DNA of 64,000 nucleotides from JAFKFI01 sp963795435. GTDB taxonomy: Bacteria; Pseudomonadota; Alphaproteobacteria; Acetobacterales; Acetobacteraceae. Positions 15,870 through 25,587 of this stretch are shown here, one piece after another. The stretch lies in the NCBI GenBank assembly GCA_963795435.1, contig CAWCHV010000007.1:2046001-2110000 (forward strand). The letters are read 5' to 3'. Below the pieces are notes generated by a model that did no database searches, was not told the DNA's origin, and saw nothing but the letters and a program-made list of their open reading frames with translations. Each line of letters opens with the position of its first letter. Positions within the stretch are counted from its first letter, which is position 1. Made by a program: the position numbers and the translations under genes.

Positions 15870-16696
15870 ACGGCCGCCCTCGCGCCGCGCACGCCCTCGG
15901 CGAGCGCACACACCTGGTCGAGCACGCGGCGCACGCTGTCGGGGCGCGCGCGGCCGTGCTCGTCAAGACTTGCGGCGAGAGTGTCGATCAGCGACGACGC
16001 GACCACCGCCGCGTCGGCGAGCCGCGCCACCTCGGCGGCTTGCGCCGGCGTGCGGACGCCGAAGCCGACCGCGACCGGCAGGTCGGAGGCGCGGCGGATG
16101 CGCGGGATGTTGGCCGCGAGATCTTCCGCCGTCGCGCTGCGCGTGCCCGTGATGCCGGTGATGCTGACGTAATAGATGAAGCCCGAGCTGCCGTTCAGCA
16201 CCAGCGGCATCCGCGCATCGTCGGTCGTGGGCGCCACCAGACGGATGATGTCGAGCCCCCGCGCCACCGCGTGCGGCGCCAAGAGATCGGCCTCTTCCGT
16301 GGGCAGGTCGACGACGATCAGCCCGTCGACGCCAGCCGCCGCCGCGTCCTGGCAGAACCGTTCCGTTTCATATGACAGGATCGGATTGAGATAACCCATG
16401 AGAATGACCGGCGTGGCGTCGTCCTCGCGGCGGAAGTCGCGCACCATCGCCAAGGTGCGCGCCAGCGTCACGCCGGCGCTGAGGCCGCGCTTGCCGGCCG
16501 CCTGGATGGTCGGGCCGTCCGCCATCGGGTCGGTGAACGGCATCCCGATCTCGATGAGGTCCGCCCCCGCCGCCGGCATCCCGCGCAGGATCGCCATCGA
16601 GGTCGCGGCGTCGGGGTCCCAGGCTTCGAGGAACGGGATCAGCGCGCCCCGACCCTCCTGCTTGAGGGCGGCGAAGCGGGCGGCGATGCAACTCAC
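15866..16696 (-). CDS. trpA: Tryptophan synthase alpha subunit
   Basis: A 276-residue TIM-barrel protein. The conserved acidic residues are present in LIEIGMPFTDPMADGPTIQ (catalytic glutamate) and GVDGLIVVDLPTEEAD (catalytic aspartate). The substrate phosphate site appears in the later GFGVRTPAQAAEV segment. It cleaves indole-3-glycerol phosphate and passes indole to TrpB. Its start overlaps the trpB stop by four bases and its stop overlaps the next gene, indicating tight translational coupling. Confidence 0.97.
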   Translation of the reverse strand: MSCIAARFAALKQEGRGALIPFLEAWDPDAATSMAILRGMPAAGADLIEIGMPFTDPMADGPTIQAAGKRGLSAGVTLARTLAMVRDFRREDDATPVILMGYLNPILSYETERFCQDAAAAGVDGLIVVDLPTEEADLLAPHAVARGLDIIRLVAPTTDDARMPLVLNGSSGFIYYVSITGITGTRSATAEDLAANIPRIRRASDLPVAVGFGVRTPAQAAEVARLADAAVVASSLIDTLAASLDEHGRARPDSVRRVLDQVCALAEGVRGARAAV

Positions 16697-17916
16697 AGCT
16701 TCACCCCGAGATGCTCGGCCACGGTGAAGATGTCCTTGTCGCCCCGCCCGCAGAGATTCATCAGGATGATCTTGTCCCGCCCGAGTTCAGGCGCCAGCTT
16801 GGTAACATGGGCCAGCGCGTGCGCCGGTTCCAGGGCCGGAATGATGCCCTCGGTGCGGGTGCAGAGCTGGAACGCCGCCAGCGCCTCCTCGTCGGTCGCC
16901 GCGACATACTCGACCCGTCCCATCTCGTGCAGCCAGGAATGCTCCGGGCCGATGCCGGGATAATCGAGCCCGGCGCTGATCGAGTGCGCCTCCTGGATCT
17001 GCCCGTCCGCATCCTGCAGGAGATAGGTCCGGTTGCCGTGCAGCACGCCGGGACGGCCGCGCGACAGGCTCGCGGCATGTTCGTGTGTATCGAGCCCGCG
17101 TCCCGCCGCCTCCACGCCGATCAGCCTGACCGAAGAATCGTCGAGGAATGGGTGAAACAACCCCATCGCGTTGGAGCCGCCGCCGATGCAGGCCACCGCC
17201 GCGTCCGGCAGTCGTCCCTCGGCCTCGTGCATCTGGGCCTTGGCCTCTTCGCCGATCACCGACTGAAAATCGCGCACCATCGCGGGGTACGGGTGCGGTC
17301 CGGCGACAGTGCCGATCAAATAATAAGTGTCGCGCACATTGGCGACCCAGTCGCGCATCGCCTCGTTCATCGCGTCCTTGAGGGTGCCGGCGCCGGACGT
17401 GACCGGCTTCACCTCGGCTCCCAGCAGCTTCATGCGGAACACGTTGGGCGCCTGACGTTCGACGTCGGTGACGCCCATGTAGACGGTGCAGGGCAGGCCG
17501 AACAGCGCGCACATCGTCGCGGTGGCGACCCCGTGCTGGCCCGCCCCGGTCTCGGCGATGATGCGGGTCTTGCCCATGCGCCGGGCCACCAGGATCTGGC
17601 CCATGCAGTTGTTGGCCTTGTGGCTGCCGGTGTGATTCAGCTCGTCGCGTTTGAAGTAGATTTTTGCCCCGCCGAGCTTTTCCGTCAGCCTCTCGGCGAA
17701 CCACAGCGGGCTCGGCCGGCCGACATAGTCCCTGAGATAGCGGTCGAGCTCGGCCTGGAACGCCGGGTCCGTCCGGCACCCATCGTAGGCGCGCTCGACC
17801 TCCAGGATCAGCGGCATCAGCGTCTCGGCCACGAAGCGGCCGCCGAACGCGCCGAACCGGCCGCGCGCATCGGGGCCGGTGCGCAAGCTGTTCGGCTTGG
17901 GGGCAGGCTGGTTCAC
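16693..17916 (-). CDS. trpB: Tryptophan synthase beta subunit
   Basis: A 407-residue PLP enzyme. The cofactor lysine is in LNHTGSHKANNCMGQ, the phosphate-binding glycine loop is CIGGGSNAMGLFHPF, and the ETGAGQHGVATATMCALFG segment is intact. It condenses indole with serine in the TrpAB complex. It is the first gene of the leftward operon; the 120 bp between it and the divergent RidA gene should contain the promoters. trpF, often next to trpB in this class, is not present in the window. Confidence 0.98.
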   Translation of the reverse strand: MNQPAPKPNSLRTGPDARGRFGAFGGRFVAETLMPLILEVERAYDGCRTDPAFQAELDRYLRDYVGRPSPLWFAERLTEKLGGAKIYFKRDELNHTGSHKANNCMGQILVARRMGKTRIIAETGAGQHGVATATMCALFGLPCTVYMGVTDVERQAPNVFRMKLLGAEVKPVTSGAGTLKDAMNEAMRDWVANVRDTYYLIGTVAGPHPYPAMVRDFQSVIGEEAKAQMHEAEGRLPDAAVACIGGGSNAMGLFHPFLDDSSVRLIGVEAAGRGLDTHEHAASLSRGRPGVLHGNRTYLLQDADGQIQEAHSISAGLDYPGIGPEHSWLHEMGRVEYVAATDEEALAAFQLCTRTEGIIPALEPAHALAHVTKLAPELGRDKIILMNLCGRGDKDIFTVAEHLGVKL

Positions 17917-18037
17917 GTCAGGTGTCTCCGCAAGCCGGCCCTCTTAGCGCACCCCTGGCCCCGGGTCACGACCCCTGCGCCCCTTGCCGCCGTGCCGCGT
18001 CGGGAGCCAGCATGACGCGCCAACCCCGGAGGAACCC

Positions 18038-18427
18038 ATGCCCGTCGTCTCGCTGAGCAATCCGCCGACCGTCCACTCCCCCGGCGGCCGCTATTCCCAC
18101 GCCGCGCTGGTCGAGGGCGGGACCCGGCGGCTGATCATCTCGGGTCAGGTGGGGATCGCCCCCGACGGCACGATGGCCGAGGGCGCCGTGGCCCAGATGG
18201 CGCAGGCCTTGGCCAATCTTGGCGAGGTGCTCGCTGCCCACGGCATGAAGCCGACCGACGTGGTCAAGTCCACCGCCTTCCTGACCGACCGCGCCAGCCT
18301 CCCGGCGTGGCGGGAGGCGCGCCAGGCGTTCTTCGGCGACCACGCCTCGGCCTCCACGCTGCTGTTCGTCGCCGGCCTCGCCGACCCGCGCCTGCTGATC
18401 GAGGTGGAGGCCGAGGCGGTCGCCTGA
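18038..18427 (+). CDS. RidA family protein
   Basis: A 129-residue member of the YjgF/YER057c/UK114 fold. The start has a clear GGAGGA five bases upstream. Characteristic segments include YSHAALVEGG, ISGQVGIAPDGTMAEGAVAQ, NLGEVLAAHGMKPTDVVK and LFVAGLADPRLLIEVEAEAV. The canonical RidA catalytic arginine motif (RxxVEV near residue 105) is here DPRLLIEVEA, with an arginine two residues from its usual place. True RidA proteins hydrolyse reactive enamines or imines produced by PLP enzymes, which would suit its position next to trpB. A different Rid subfamily is possible. Confidence 0.85.
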   Translation: MPVVSLSNPPTVHSPGGRYSHAALVEGGTRRLIISGQVGIAPDGTMAEGAVAQMAQALANLGEVLAAHGMKPTDVVKSTAFLTDRASLPAWREARQAFFGDHASASTLLFVAGLADPRLLIEVEAEAVA

Positions 18428-18487
18428 TCCCGCCGCTCAACCAGAGCTTTATTGACGAATCGCGCCGGACGGCTTTTCTGGCCTGCG

Positions 18488-19189
18488 ATGGATACGCCAG
18501 AGCCTGAGCTCGTGTCGCTGCCCGGCGGTCCGGCCCGGGTCGCATGGCGGCGCAGCGCCCGCGCCCGCCGGGTGAGCCTGCGGATCGACCCGCGCGAGGG
18601 CGCCGTCGTCGTCACCCTTCCGACCCGGGCCGGCCGGGGGGCCGGCATGTCGCTGCTGACGACCCACGCCGAATGGATCGCCGACCGGATCGCCGCACTG
18701 CCCAATCTGGTCCGCTTCGAGGACGGAGCGCTGGTGCCGCTCGACGGCATCGAGCACCGCATCCGCCACGTGACCGACCGGCGGGGTGCGGCCTGGGTGG
18801 AGGAGGGGGCGATCTGCGTGACCGGGGCGGCCGAGTTCCTGGCCCGCCGGGTCTCCGACTTCCTGCGCGCCGAGGCTCGCCGCCGACTTGGGACGTTGGT
18901 CGCCGAGAAGGCGGGTTCGGCCGGCCTCAAGCCCCGCCGGATCACGGTGAAGGACACTCTCACCCGCTGGGGCAGCTGCGCCCCGGACGGCTCGCTCGCC
19001 TTCAGCTGGCGCCTGGTGATGACCCCGGCCTTCGTGCAGGACTACGTCGCCGCCCACGAGGTCGCACATTTGCGCCACATGAACCACGGCAAGCGGTTCT
19101 GGACATTGGTGGACACCCTCACGCCGCACGCCGAGACGGCGATCCCGTGGCTGCGCCGCGAGGGAGCGCGGCTGCTGCGGATCGGATAG
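18488..19189 (+). CDS. YgjP-like metallopeptidase domain protein (DUF45)
   Basis: A 233-residue protein. The zinc site reads HEVAHLRHMNHGKRFW near residue 195, the HExxH-x3-H pattern of the YgjP/SprT-like minigluzincin group. The preceding WGSCAPDGSLAFSWRLVM segment is also a family hallmark. The N terminus RRSARARRVSLRIDPREGAV is typical. It is a predicted cytoplasmic zinc peptidase of unknown substrate. It starts 60 bp after the RidA gene on the same strand. Confidence 0.85.
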   Translation: MDTPEPELVSLPGGPARVAWRRSARARRVSLRIDPREGAVVVTLPTRAGRGAGMSLLTTHAEWIADRIAALPNLVRFEDGALVPLDGIEHRIRHVTDRRGAAWVEEGAICVTGAAEFLARRVSDFLRAEARRRLGTLVAEKAGSAGLKPRRITVKDTLTRWGSCAPDGSLAFSWRLVMTPAFVQDYVAAHEVAHLRHMNHGKRFWTLVDTLTPHAETAIPWLRREGARLLRIG

Positions 19190-19204
19190 GCTGGCCCGAG
19201 CGCG

Positions 19205-20215
19205 TCACGGCACGAAAGCCGCGCCCAGGCGATAGCAAAGCGCCGCGACCAGTCCGGACGCGGGCAGGGTGACGCCCCAGGCCACGACGATGCTGCGCGC
19301 GACCCCCCAACGCACCGCCGAGGCGCGTCTCGCCGCGCCGACGCCGATGATCGATCCGGTGATCGTATGGGTGGTCGACACCGGAATCCCGAGCCAGGTG
19401 GCCGCGAACAGCGCGATCGCGCCGCCCGTCTCGGCGCAGAACCCCTGGATCGGCGTGAGATGCGTGATTCTCGACCCGACGGTGCGAACGATGCGCCAGC
19501 CGCCGGCCAGCGTCCCGAGGGCCATCGCCCCCTGGCAGCTCAGCACCACCCAGAGCGGGACATGGAATCCACCCGTGATCTGGCCCTGTGAGACGAGCAG
19601 AACGGTGATGACACCCATCGTCTTCTGCGCGTCGTTGCCGCCGTGCGCGAGGCTCAACAGCGATGATGAGACGAACTGGAGCACGCGGAACCGGCGATCC
19701 ACGGCGAACGGCGTTGAACGGACCGCGAGCCACGAGACCACGAGCACCAGCAGCATCGCGGCGAGCAGCCCGGTCAGCGGCGACAGCACGATCGCCGATC
19801 CGATCGTCGCAACGCCGGCCCAGACGATCGCGCCCGGCCCCGCCTTCGCCATTCCAGCGCCGACCAGTCCGCCGACCAACGCATGACTGCTGCTGGACGG
19901 GATGCCGAGCCACCAGGTCAGCACGTTCCACACGATCGCCCCCGCCAGCGCGCCGAACACCACGACGGGATCGGCGACCCCCGCGCGGATCACGCCTTCC
20001 CCGATCGTCGCGGCGACGTGCAGGCCAAATACGGTGAAAGCGATGAAGTTGAAGAACGCGGCCCACAGCACCGCCGTGAACGGTCGCAGCACCCGGGTCG
20101 AGACCACCGTGGCAATGGAGTTCGCGCTGTCGTGCAGGCCGTTGAGGAAGTCGAACAGCAGTGCCACCCCGACCAGCGCGACCAGCACCGGCGCGCCGAC
20201 GATAAGGGGGGTCAC
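19205..20215 (-). CDS. Inorganic phosphate transporter, Pit family
   Basis: A 336-residue membrane protein with the duplicated Pit signature: FLNGLHDSANSIATVVSTRV in the first half and LAHGGNDAQKTMGVITVLLV in the second. About ten hydrophobic segments are visible. The GTG at 20215 is chosen because the longer frame overlaps the partner gene with basic, low-complexity residues. It is a proton-coupled, low-affinity importer of phosphate, usually as a metal-phosphate complex. It lies 8 bp after a DUF47 gene, the standard Pit accessory arrangement. Confidence 0.93.
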   Translation of the reverse strand: MTPLIVGAPVLVALVGVALLFDFLNGLHDSANSIATVVSTRVLRPFTAVLWAAFFNFIAFTVFGLHVAATIGEGVIRAGVADPVVVFGALAGAIVWNVLTWWLGIPSSSSHALVGGLVGAGMAKAGPGAIVWAGVATIGSAIVLSPLTGLLAAMLLVLVVSWLAVRSTPFAVDRRFRVLQFVSSSLLSLAHGGNDAQKTMGVITVLLVSQGQITGGFHVPLWVVLSCQGAMALGTLAGGWRIVRTVGSRITHLTPIQGFCAETGGAIALFAATWLGIPVSTTHTITGSIIGVGAARRASAVRWGVARSIVVAWGVTLPASGLVAALCYRLGAAFVP

Positions 20216-20223
20216 AGTTGCGC

Positions 20224-20886
20224 TCAGACCTGCTCGACGACGATGCCGTCGATCACGTCGACAACGTCCTCGCACCGATCCACGACCGCCTCGACGAGGT
20301 CATAAACTTTTTCCACGGTCAGCTTGTAGCCCGGCGAATTGTCGCTGGCGAACAAGACGCGCAGCCCGTGATCCAGAAGCTCGTCGGCTTCGCCTTCGAT
20401 GCGGCGAACCGAGACGGACATCGCGTTGAGACGATCCACGCTGCGGTTGATCGCGCCCAACAGCGGCATACCGTCGCGCAGCTCGGTCGCCGCGCGCACG
20501 ATGCAGTCGGCCATGCCCTGCATTTCCGGGGTAAAGCCGACGCCGTAGCGCACCATGCGCCGCCCGGTGTCCTTCATCAGATCGATCGTGTCGTCCAGGG
20601 CCGAAATCAGGTCCAGGATCTGCGACCGATCGAACGGGGTCACGAAGGTGCGGTGGATGGCCAGCACGGTCTCCCGCGCGACCTGGTCCGCGGCCTCCTC
20701 CAGCCGGCTGATCTCGGCGACGTGCTCCTCGAGGCGACCGTCTCCGGACATCAGGGCGCGAAAAGCCTCCGCCGCCGGCACGATCAGCTTGGAGTGCTCG
20801 CAGAACCGCTCGATAAATCTGTCATCTCGCGGCATCAAGGACCGGAACGCCCGCATCAGAACGTTGGTGCGTCCGCGCCGGGTCAC
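20224..20886 (-). CDS. DUF47 (PhoU-like) Pit accessory protein
   Basis: A 220-residue all-helical protein resembling PhoU. Landmarks are RFIERFCEHSKLIVPAAEAF, ISRLEEAADQVARETVLAIH, TPFDRSQILDLISALDDTID and VRRIEGEADELLDHGLRVLF, with the acidic metal-binding pattern of the family. A GTG at 20886 has GGAG seven bases upstream; an ATG at 20856 (MRAFRSLM) is an alternative. It is co-transcribed with the Pit gene and probably regulates it. Confidence 0.9.
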   Translation of the reverse strand: MTRRGRTNVLMRAFRSLMPRDDRFIERFCEHSKLIVPAAEAFRALMSGDGRLEEHVAEISRLEEAADQVARETVLAIHRTFVTPFDRSQILDLISALDDTIDLMKDTGRRMVRYGVGFTPEMQGMADCIVRAATELRDGMPLLGAINRSVDRLNAMSVSVRRIEGEADELLDHGLRVLFASDNSPGYKLTVEKVYDLVEAVVDRCEDVVDVIDGIVVEQV

Positions 20887-20919
20887 CCGGGCCGCTCCGC
20901 GACTGTTCTGCCGATCCTT

Positions 20920-22029
<1,110 letters not shown>

Positions 22030-22091
22030 CGTCTCTCCTCCCTGGAATACGCGGCCGGATGGTGATCGTCGCCGCGTCGCGGATCAAGCGG

Positions 22092-22460
22092 TTAGCGGCA
22101 ATCGGCCAGATCATCGTCGCGGATGTCGAAACTCGTGTCCCGCGTCAGGTCGACATCGCGCTTCACGCAGGTGCGACCCTTGCGGTCCCGCAGCTTCACA
22201 TCGAAGCGCCCGTGCGCGATGCCGGTGAGCAGGAGCCGCTCGGAGGCATCGAGGCTCTTGTCCTTGTCGTTCAGCGCCTGGTTGGCGCCCCAGTTCTCGG
22301 TCCCGGCCGGCGCCAGGAACAGCCCTGTGAACTCGGTCGAGGTCGTGAGATTATAGGCGAAGAAGCGGTCCGCCGCCGCCACGCTGAACCCGGTGCCGCA
22401 CAGGGCGAGCAGCAGGAGTATCGTCGGGAGCCTCGACCTGGAGCATCGCGATGAAATCAC
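22092..22460 (-). CDS. Secreted protein of the methanol/PQQ island, function unknown
   Basis: About 122 residues with a signal sequence (LPTILLLLALCGTGFSVAAA) and a mature domain containing FFAYNLTTSTEFTGLFLAPA, GTENWGANQAL and a C-terminal RKGRTCVKRDVDLT. The only in-frame start before the signal peptide is a GTG at 22460, which would overlap the divergent gene starting at 22451 by ten bases. The mature domain has two cysteines (CVKRD and the terminal DDLADCR). Proteins of this kind seem to accompany quinoprotein dehydrogenase clusters, but I cannot assign a role. Confidence 0.6.
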   Translation of the reverse strand: MISSRCSRSRLPTILLLLALCGTGFSVAAADRFFAYNLTTSTEFTGLFLAPAGTENWGANQALNDKDKSLDASERLLLTGIAHGRFDVKLRDRKGRTCVKRDVDLTRDTSFDIRDDDLADCR

Positions 22461-22801
22461 TTCTGCTCGGCCTCTGCCTGCTGACGGCCTTGCCTGCCCG
22501 GCTACACGCGGCGACCGCCGATGATAGTGGCGGCTACCCGACGGCAACCCGCGCCGAATACGTGTTCGCCTGCATGGCGACGAATGGCGGGACGCCCGAG
22601 GCGCTGCGGCGGTGCTCGTGCGCGATCGACGTGATCGCATCGGTGCTTCCCTTCGAGAAGTATGAACAGGCGGAGACCGTGTTGCGGATGCGCCGCTCGG
22701 CGGGCGGCTATCTCGGCCAGGAGTTTCGCGCCGGCATGTCGAACAAGATGCTGACCGGGCTCGAGGAGGCGCAGGCCGAGGCCGAAGTGCGGTGCTTCTA
22801 G
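22451..22801 (+). CDS. Small secreted cysteine-containing protein of the quinoprotein island
   Basis: A 116-residue protein with a signal peptide (MKSLLLGLCLLTALPARLHA). The mature part has YVFACMATNGGTPEALRRCS, then CAIDVIASVLPFEKYEQAET and a final cysteine (VRCF). This gives four mature cysteines, suggesting two disulfide bonds in the periplasm. It contains no CxxCH heme site. It sits divergently from the secreted protein gene at 22092. Function is unknown; the context suggests a part in periplasmic alcohol oxidation. Confidence 0.75.
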   Translation: MKSLLLGLCLLTALPARLHAATADDSGGYPTATRAEYVFACMATNGGTPEALRRCSCAIDVIASVLPFEKYEQAETVLRMRRSAGGYLGQEFRAGMSNKMLTGLEEAQAEAEVRCF

Positions 22802-22814
22802 CTGCACTGTCACG

Positions 22815-23648
22815 CTAGGCCGGCGTGACGGACCACTGGTCCTTGAAGACCTTTCCCTCGTTGTCCTCGGCCTCCGCGCGAAACCGGGTGGCCCCGTTCG
22901 GCCGGTAGTCGAAGCGGTATTCCGGGTTCTCGGAAATAGAGATGCCGCTCTCGATGACCAGCAGCGGATCGTCCCCCTGCCACAAATGTACGGATTTGAT
23001 GAAATGCGCGGGCACATAGAGCCGGGTGAGCTGATCCATCTGCATCCCCGAGTAGTTCGGGTGCCGGATCATGAGCTGCGCCTCCCGCAGGCCGGAGACT
23101 GCATTCGGCGCCGGCGGGAATTGGCGGAAGCGCATCGTGCCGGGCGGGATCGCGTCGGCGGATTGCTTGGCGGCAGGCGCCGAGCACCCGCCGGCCGCCT
23201 TGACGAACCGCTGGTTGGCATAGAGTTGGCCGTCGCTCAGCTCGGCGACGACATGCACGTTCGTGTAGGAGTCGATACGAACCCGCGTCGCGATGGTCCG
23301 CAACCCGCTGCTCGAGCCCGGCGACCAGGCGACAGCGAGGGGCGAGGGGTTTTGGTCGATCACGCAGGTGATGGCGCGAACTTCCCGCTTGTCGCCGGGG
23401 GGCAGCGTGAGGCGAACGGTGAGCGGCACCAGGGCCGCGTCCTCGGCGCGGTAAGGCAAGTCGATCGCCACGATCGCGCCGCCGTCGCGCAGCGGACGAT
23501 CCTCGAAGATCTGCGCCGCCAGCGACGGCCACGGATCGTCCTGCGCTGGGGCCTGCGCCAACGCCCGATCGCCGATCGCGGCGATCGCCACCCCGGCGAG
23601 CAAGGCCCGGCGCGGCAGATGAACCGTACGGGGTTCCCGGAGCTTCAT
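22815..23648 (-). CDS. Quinoprotein dehydrogenase-associated SoxYZ-like carrier protein
   Basis: A 277-residue exported protein with an RR-containing leader (HLPRRALLAGVAIAAIGDRA, then LAQA), possibly Tat-type. The first domain resembles SoxY (EDRPLRDGGAIVAIDLPYRA) and the second SoxZ (LREAQLMIRHPNYSGMQMDQ, then a LPAHFIKSV-like strand reading YVPAHFIKSV). This is the fused SoxYZ-like carrier found next to PQQ-dependent dehydrogenases. The ATG at 23648 has AGGAG eight bases upstream. The substrate carried is not known. It is divergent from pqqA. Confidence 0.88.
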   Translation of the reverse strand: MKLREPRTVHLPRRALLAGVAIAAIGDRALAQAPAQDDPWPSLAAQIFEDRPLRDGGAIVAIDLPYRAEDAALVPLTVRLTLPPGDKREVRAITCVIDQNPSPLAVAWSPGSSSGLRTIATRVRIDSYTNVHVVAELSDGQLYANQRFVKAAGGCSAPAAKQSADAIPPGTMRFRQFPPAPNAVSGLREAQLMIRHPNYSGMQMDQLTRLYVPAHFIKSVHLWQGDDPLLVIESGISISENPEYRFDYRPNGATRFRAEAEDNEGKVFKDQWSVTPA

Positions 23649-23731
23649 GGCCATTCTCCTTCCCGCGAGGCAGGCGAGCGTTTCGTCCCTCGTCGATCCC
23701 GCCGCGGGACCTTCCGCGCATCCGCGTGCAG

Positions 23732-23770
23732 CGTAGTCTGGACGAAACAGAGCGCAAGGTCGTAGTCTGG
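23732..23770. promoter_or_regulatory. Direct repeat in the pqqA upstream region
   Basis: The decamer CGTAGTCTGG occurs at 23732-23741 and again at 23761-23770, 29 bp apart start to start. Both copies lie in the 188-bp divergent region between the SoxYZ-like gene and pqqA, 67-105 bp before the pqqA start. Paired direct repeats in such a position are typical of regulator binding, but the protein is unknown. Confidence 0.4.
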
Positions 23771-23836
23771 CCTTGGATCGCGACGCAGAAGCGCGCGTTC
23801 CAGATGGCAACGAGAAGAAATTCAGGAGACTCCATC

Positions 23837-23914
23837 ATGGCCTGGACGCGCCCGACGCTCCGCGAGATCTGCATCGGCATGGAGATCAACGGCTACTTGG
23901 CCGGAAAACTCTAA
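23837..23914 (+). CDS. pqqA: PQQ precursor peptide PqqA
   Basis: A 25-residue peptide. It has the conserved glutamate and tyrosine in the required E-x3-Y spacing (GMEINGY); these two side chains are cross-linked by PqqE and become the PQQ skeleton. The N-terminal MAWTRPTLREICIGMEI matches the general PqqA pattern. An AGGAG-type ribosome site lies eight bases upstream. It is followed by pqqB, pqqC, pqqD and pqqE. Longer in-frame starts upstream are not credible. Confidence 0.95.
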   Translation: MAWTRPTLREICIGMEINGYLAGKL

Positions 23915-23938
23915 CCGGTTCGATCCTGCTCTTCACGA

Positions 23939-24850
23939 ATGGTTGACCGAGCCGGGGCACTGACGGCGCTGGTGCTCGGCTCGGCGGCTGGCGGCGGCTT
24001 CCCGCAGTGGAACTGCGGGTGCCGACTCTGCGTGCTCGCGAGGGCAGGAGACCCACGAGTTCGTCCCGCCACCCAGGCAAGCGTGGCCGTCAGCGGCGAT
24101 GGCCAGGCGTGGGTAGTCGTGGGCGCCTCGCCCGACCTGCGCGAGCAAATCCTACGGACGCCCGTTCTGCGGCCGCGCGGCGGGCAACGGGATTCGCCGA
24201 TCGTCGGCGTCGTGCTGATCGGCGCGGATGTCGACGCTCTTGCCGGCCTGCTGGTGTTGCGCGAGCGGCAAAGGTTGGACGTGTTCGCCCCGCGTCCGAT
24301 CCTCGACCTGCTCGCCGCAAACCAGGTCTTCGGCGTGCTCGACCCCGCTCTTGTGCGACGGATCGAGGTCTCGCCGTTCGAGCCTGTTCCTTGTGGCGGC
24401 GGCCTGACCCTCACGATGCTGCCGATGCCGGGGAAGATTCCGCTGTATCGCGAGAACCGCGCCGCGGCCCAGCCTGAGGCCGGCCCGACCTATGCGGCCC
24501 TGCTGCGGGCGAACGGCCGAAGCGCAATCGTGGCGCCGGCCTGCGCGGAGATCACCGGCGAGGTGTGCGCGCGGCTGCAAGCCGATGTGGTGTTCTTCGA
24601 CGGCACGCTGTTCACCGACGACGAGATGATCGCCGCCGGCCTGGGCGAGAAAACCGGGCGCCGCATGGGCCATGTCCCGATCAGCGGGCCGGGTGGAGCG
24701 CTGGAGCGGCTCGGCGACCTGCCGGGCCGGCGCATCTTCTTGCACATCAACAACACCAACCCGATCCTGCTCGCCGGCTCTCCCGAGCGATCGGCGGTGG
24801 AGGCCGCCGGTTTCGAGGTCGCTTATGACGGGATGGAGGTTCGGCTTTGA
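23939..24850 (+). CDS. pqqB: PQQ biosynthesis protein PqqB
   Basis: A 303-residue protein of the metallo-beta-lactamase-like PqqB family. Landmarks are LGSAAGGGFPQWNCGCRLC at the N terminus, FDGTLFTDDEM and MGHVPISGPGGALE in the middle, and FLHINNTNPILLAGSPER near the end. The usual ADxDHxAGLL segment reads ADVDALAGLLVLRER, so a commonly conserved histidine is replaced by alanine. PqqB is thought to hydroxylate or otherwise process the precursor before PqqC acts. Its TGA overlaps the pqqC start. Confidence 0.93.
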   Translation: MVDRAGALTALVLGSAAGGGFPQWNCGCRLCVLARAGDPRVRPATQASVAVSGDGQAWVVVGASPDLREQILRTPVLRPRGGQRDSPIVGVVLIGADVDALAGLLVLRERQRLDVFAPRPILDLLAANQVFGVLDPALVRRIEVSPFEPVPCGGGLTLTMLPMPGKIPLYRENRAAAQPEAGPTYAALLRANGRSAIVAPACAEITGEVCARLQADVVFFDGTLFTDDEMIAAGLGEKTGRRMGHVPISGPGGALERLGDLPGRRIFLHINNTNPILLAGSPERSAVEAAGFEVAYDGMEVRL

Positions 24851-25587
24851 CCAGCCTGATGACCGGCGCGGAGCTTGAGGACCGGCTGCGCGAACTCGGC
24901 GCCCGGCGCTACCACAGCCTGCATCCTTTCCACCGGATGCTGCACGGCGGCGAGTGCAGCAAGGGCCAGGTCAAGGCCTGGGCGCTCAACCGCTACTATT
25001 ATCAGGCGATGATCCCGCTGAAGGACGCCTCGCTGATCGGGCGCTGCGAAGACCCCGCGCTGCGTCGCGAGTGGCGCAAGCGCCTCGATGACCAGGACGG
25101 CGACGACAGCCGCCCCGGCGGGCTCGAACGCTGGCTGCGGCTGACCGACGGGCTGGGCCTCGACCGCGAAGCCGTCAGCTCGACGCGGCTGCTGCTGCCG
25201 GCCACCCGGTTCGCCGTGCAGGCCTATGTCCATTTCGTGCGCGAGCGCAGCCTGCTTGAAGCTGTCGCCTCCTGCCTCACCGAGCTATTCTCGCCGCAGA
25301 TCATAACCGAGCGCATGTCGGGGATGCTGGCGCACTACGATTACATTACGCCGGACATCCTGCTGTATTTCGACAAGCGCCCGCCGCAGGCCGAGCGCGA
25401 CGCCAGTTTCGCTCTGGAGTGGGTCAAGCGCGAGGCGCGGACGCCCGAGCAGCAGCAGGCGGTGATCGACACGCTCGCCTTCAAGTGCGACGTGCTGTGG
25501 TGCATGTTGGATGCGCTGCACCACGCTTATGTCACGCCAGGGTTGATCCCGCCCGGCGCCTTCGTCCCGGAGGCCGCCGATGCCTGA
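24847..25587 (+). CDS. pqqC: Pyrroloquinoline-quinone synthase PqqC
   Basis: A 246-residue all-helical oxidase of the heme-oxygenase-like fold. Motifs include YHSLHPFHRMLHGGECSKGQ, WALNRYYYQAMIPLKDASLI, LFSPQIITERMSGMLAHYDY and CDVLWCMLDALHHAYVTPG. It performs the last ring closure and eight-electron oxidation to PQQ. A TTG at 24847 with GGAGG seven bases upstream overlaps the pqqB stop; an ATG four codons later is possible. It overlaps pqqD by eight bases. Confidence 0.96.
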   Translation: MTSLMTGAELEDRLRELGARRYHSLHPFHRMLHGGECSKGQVKAWALNRYYYQAMIPLKDASLIGRCEDPALRREWRKRLDDQDGDDSRPGGLERWLRLTDGLGLDREAVSSTRLLLPATRFAVQAYVHFVRERSLLEAVASCLTELFSPQIITERMSGMLAHYDYITPDILLYFDKRPPQAERDASFALEWVKREARTPEQQQAVIDTLAFKCDVLWCMLDALHHAYVTPGLIPPGAFVPEAADA

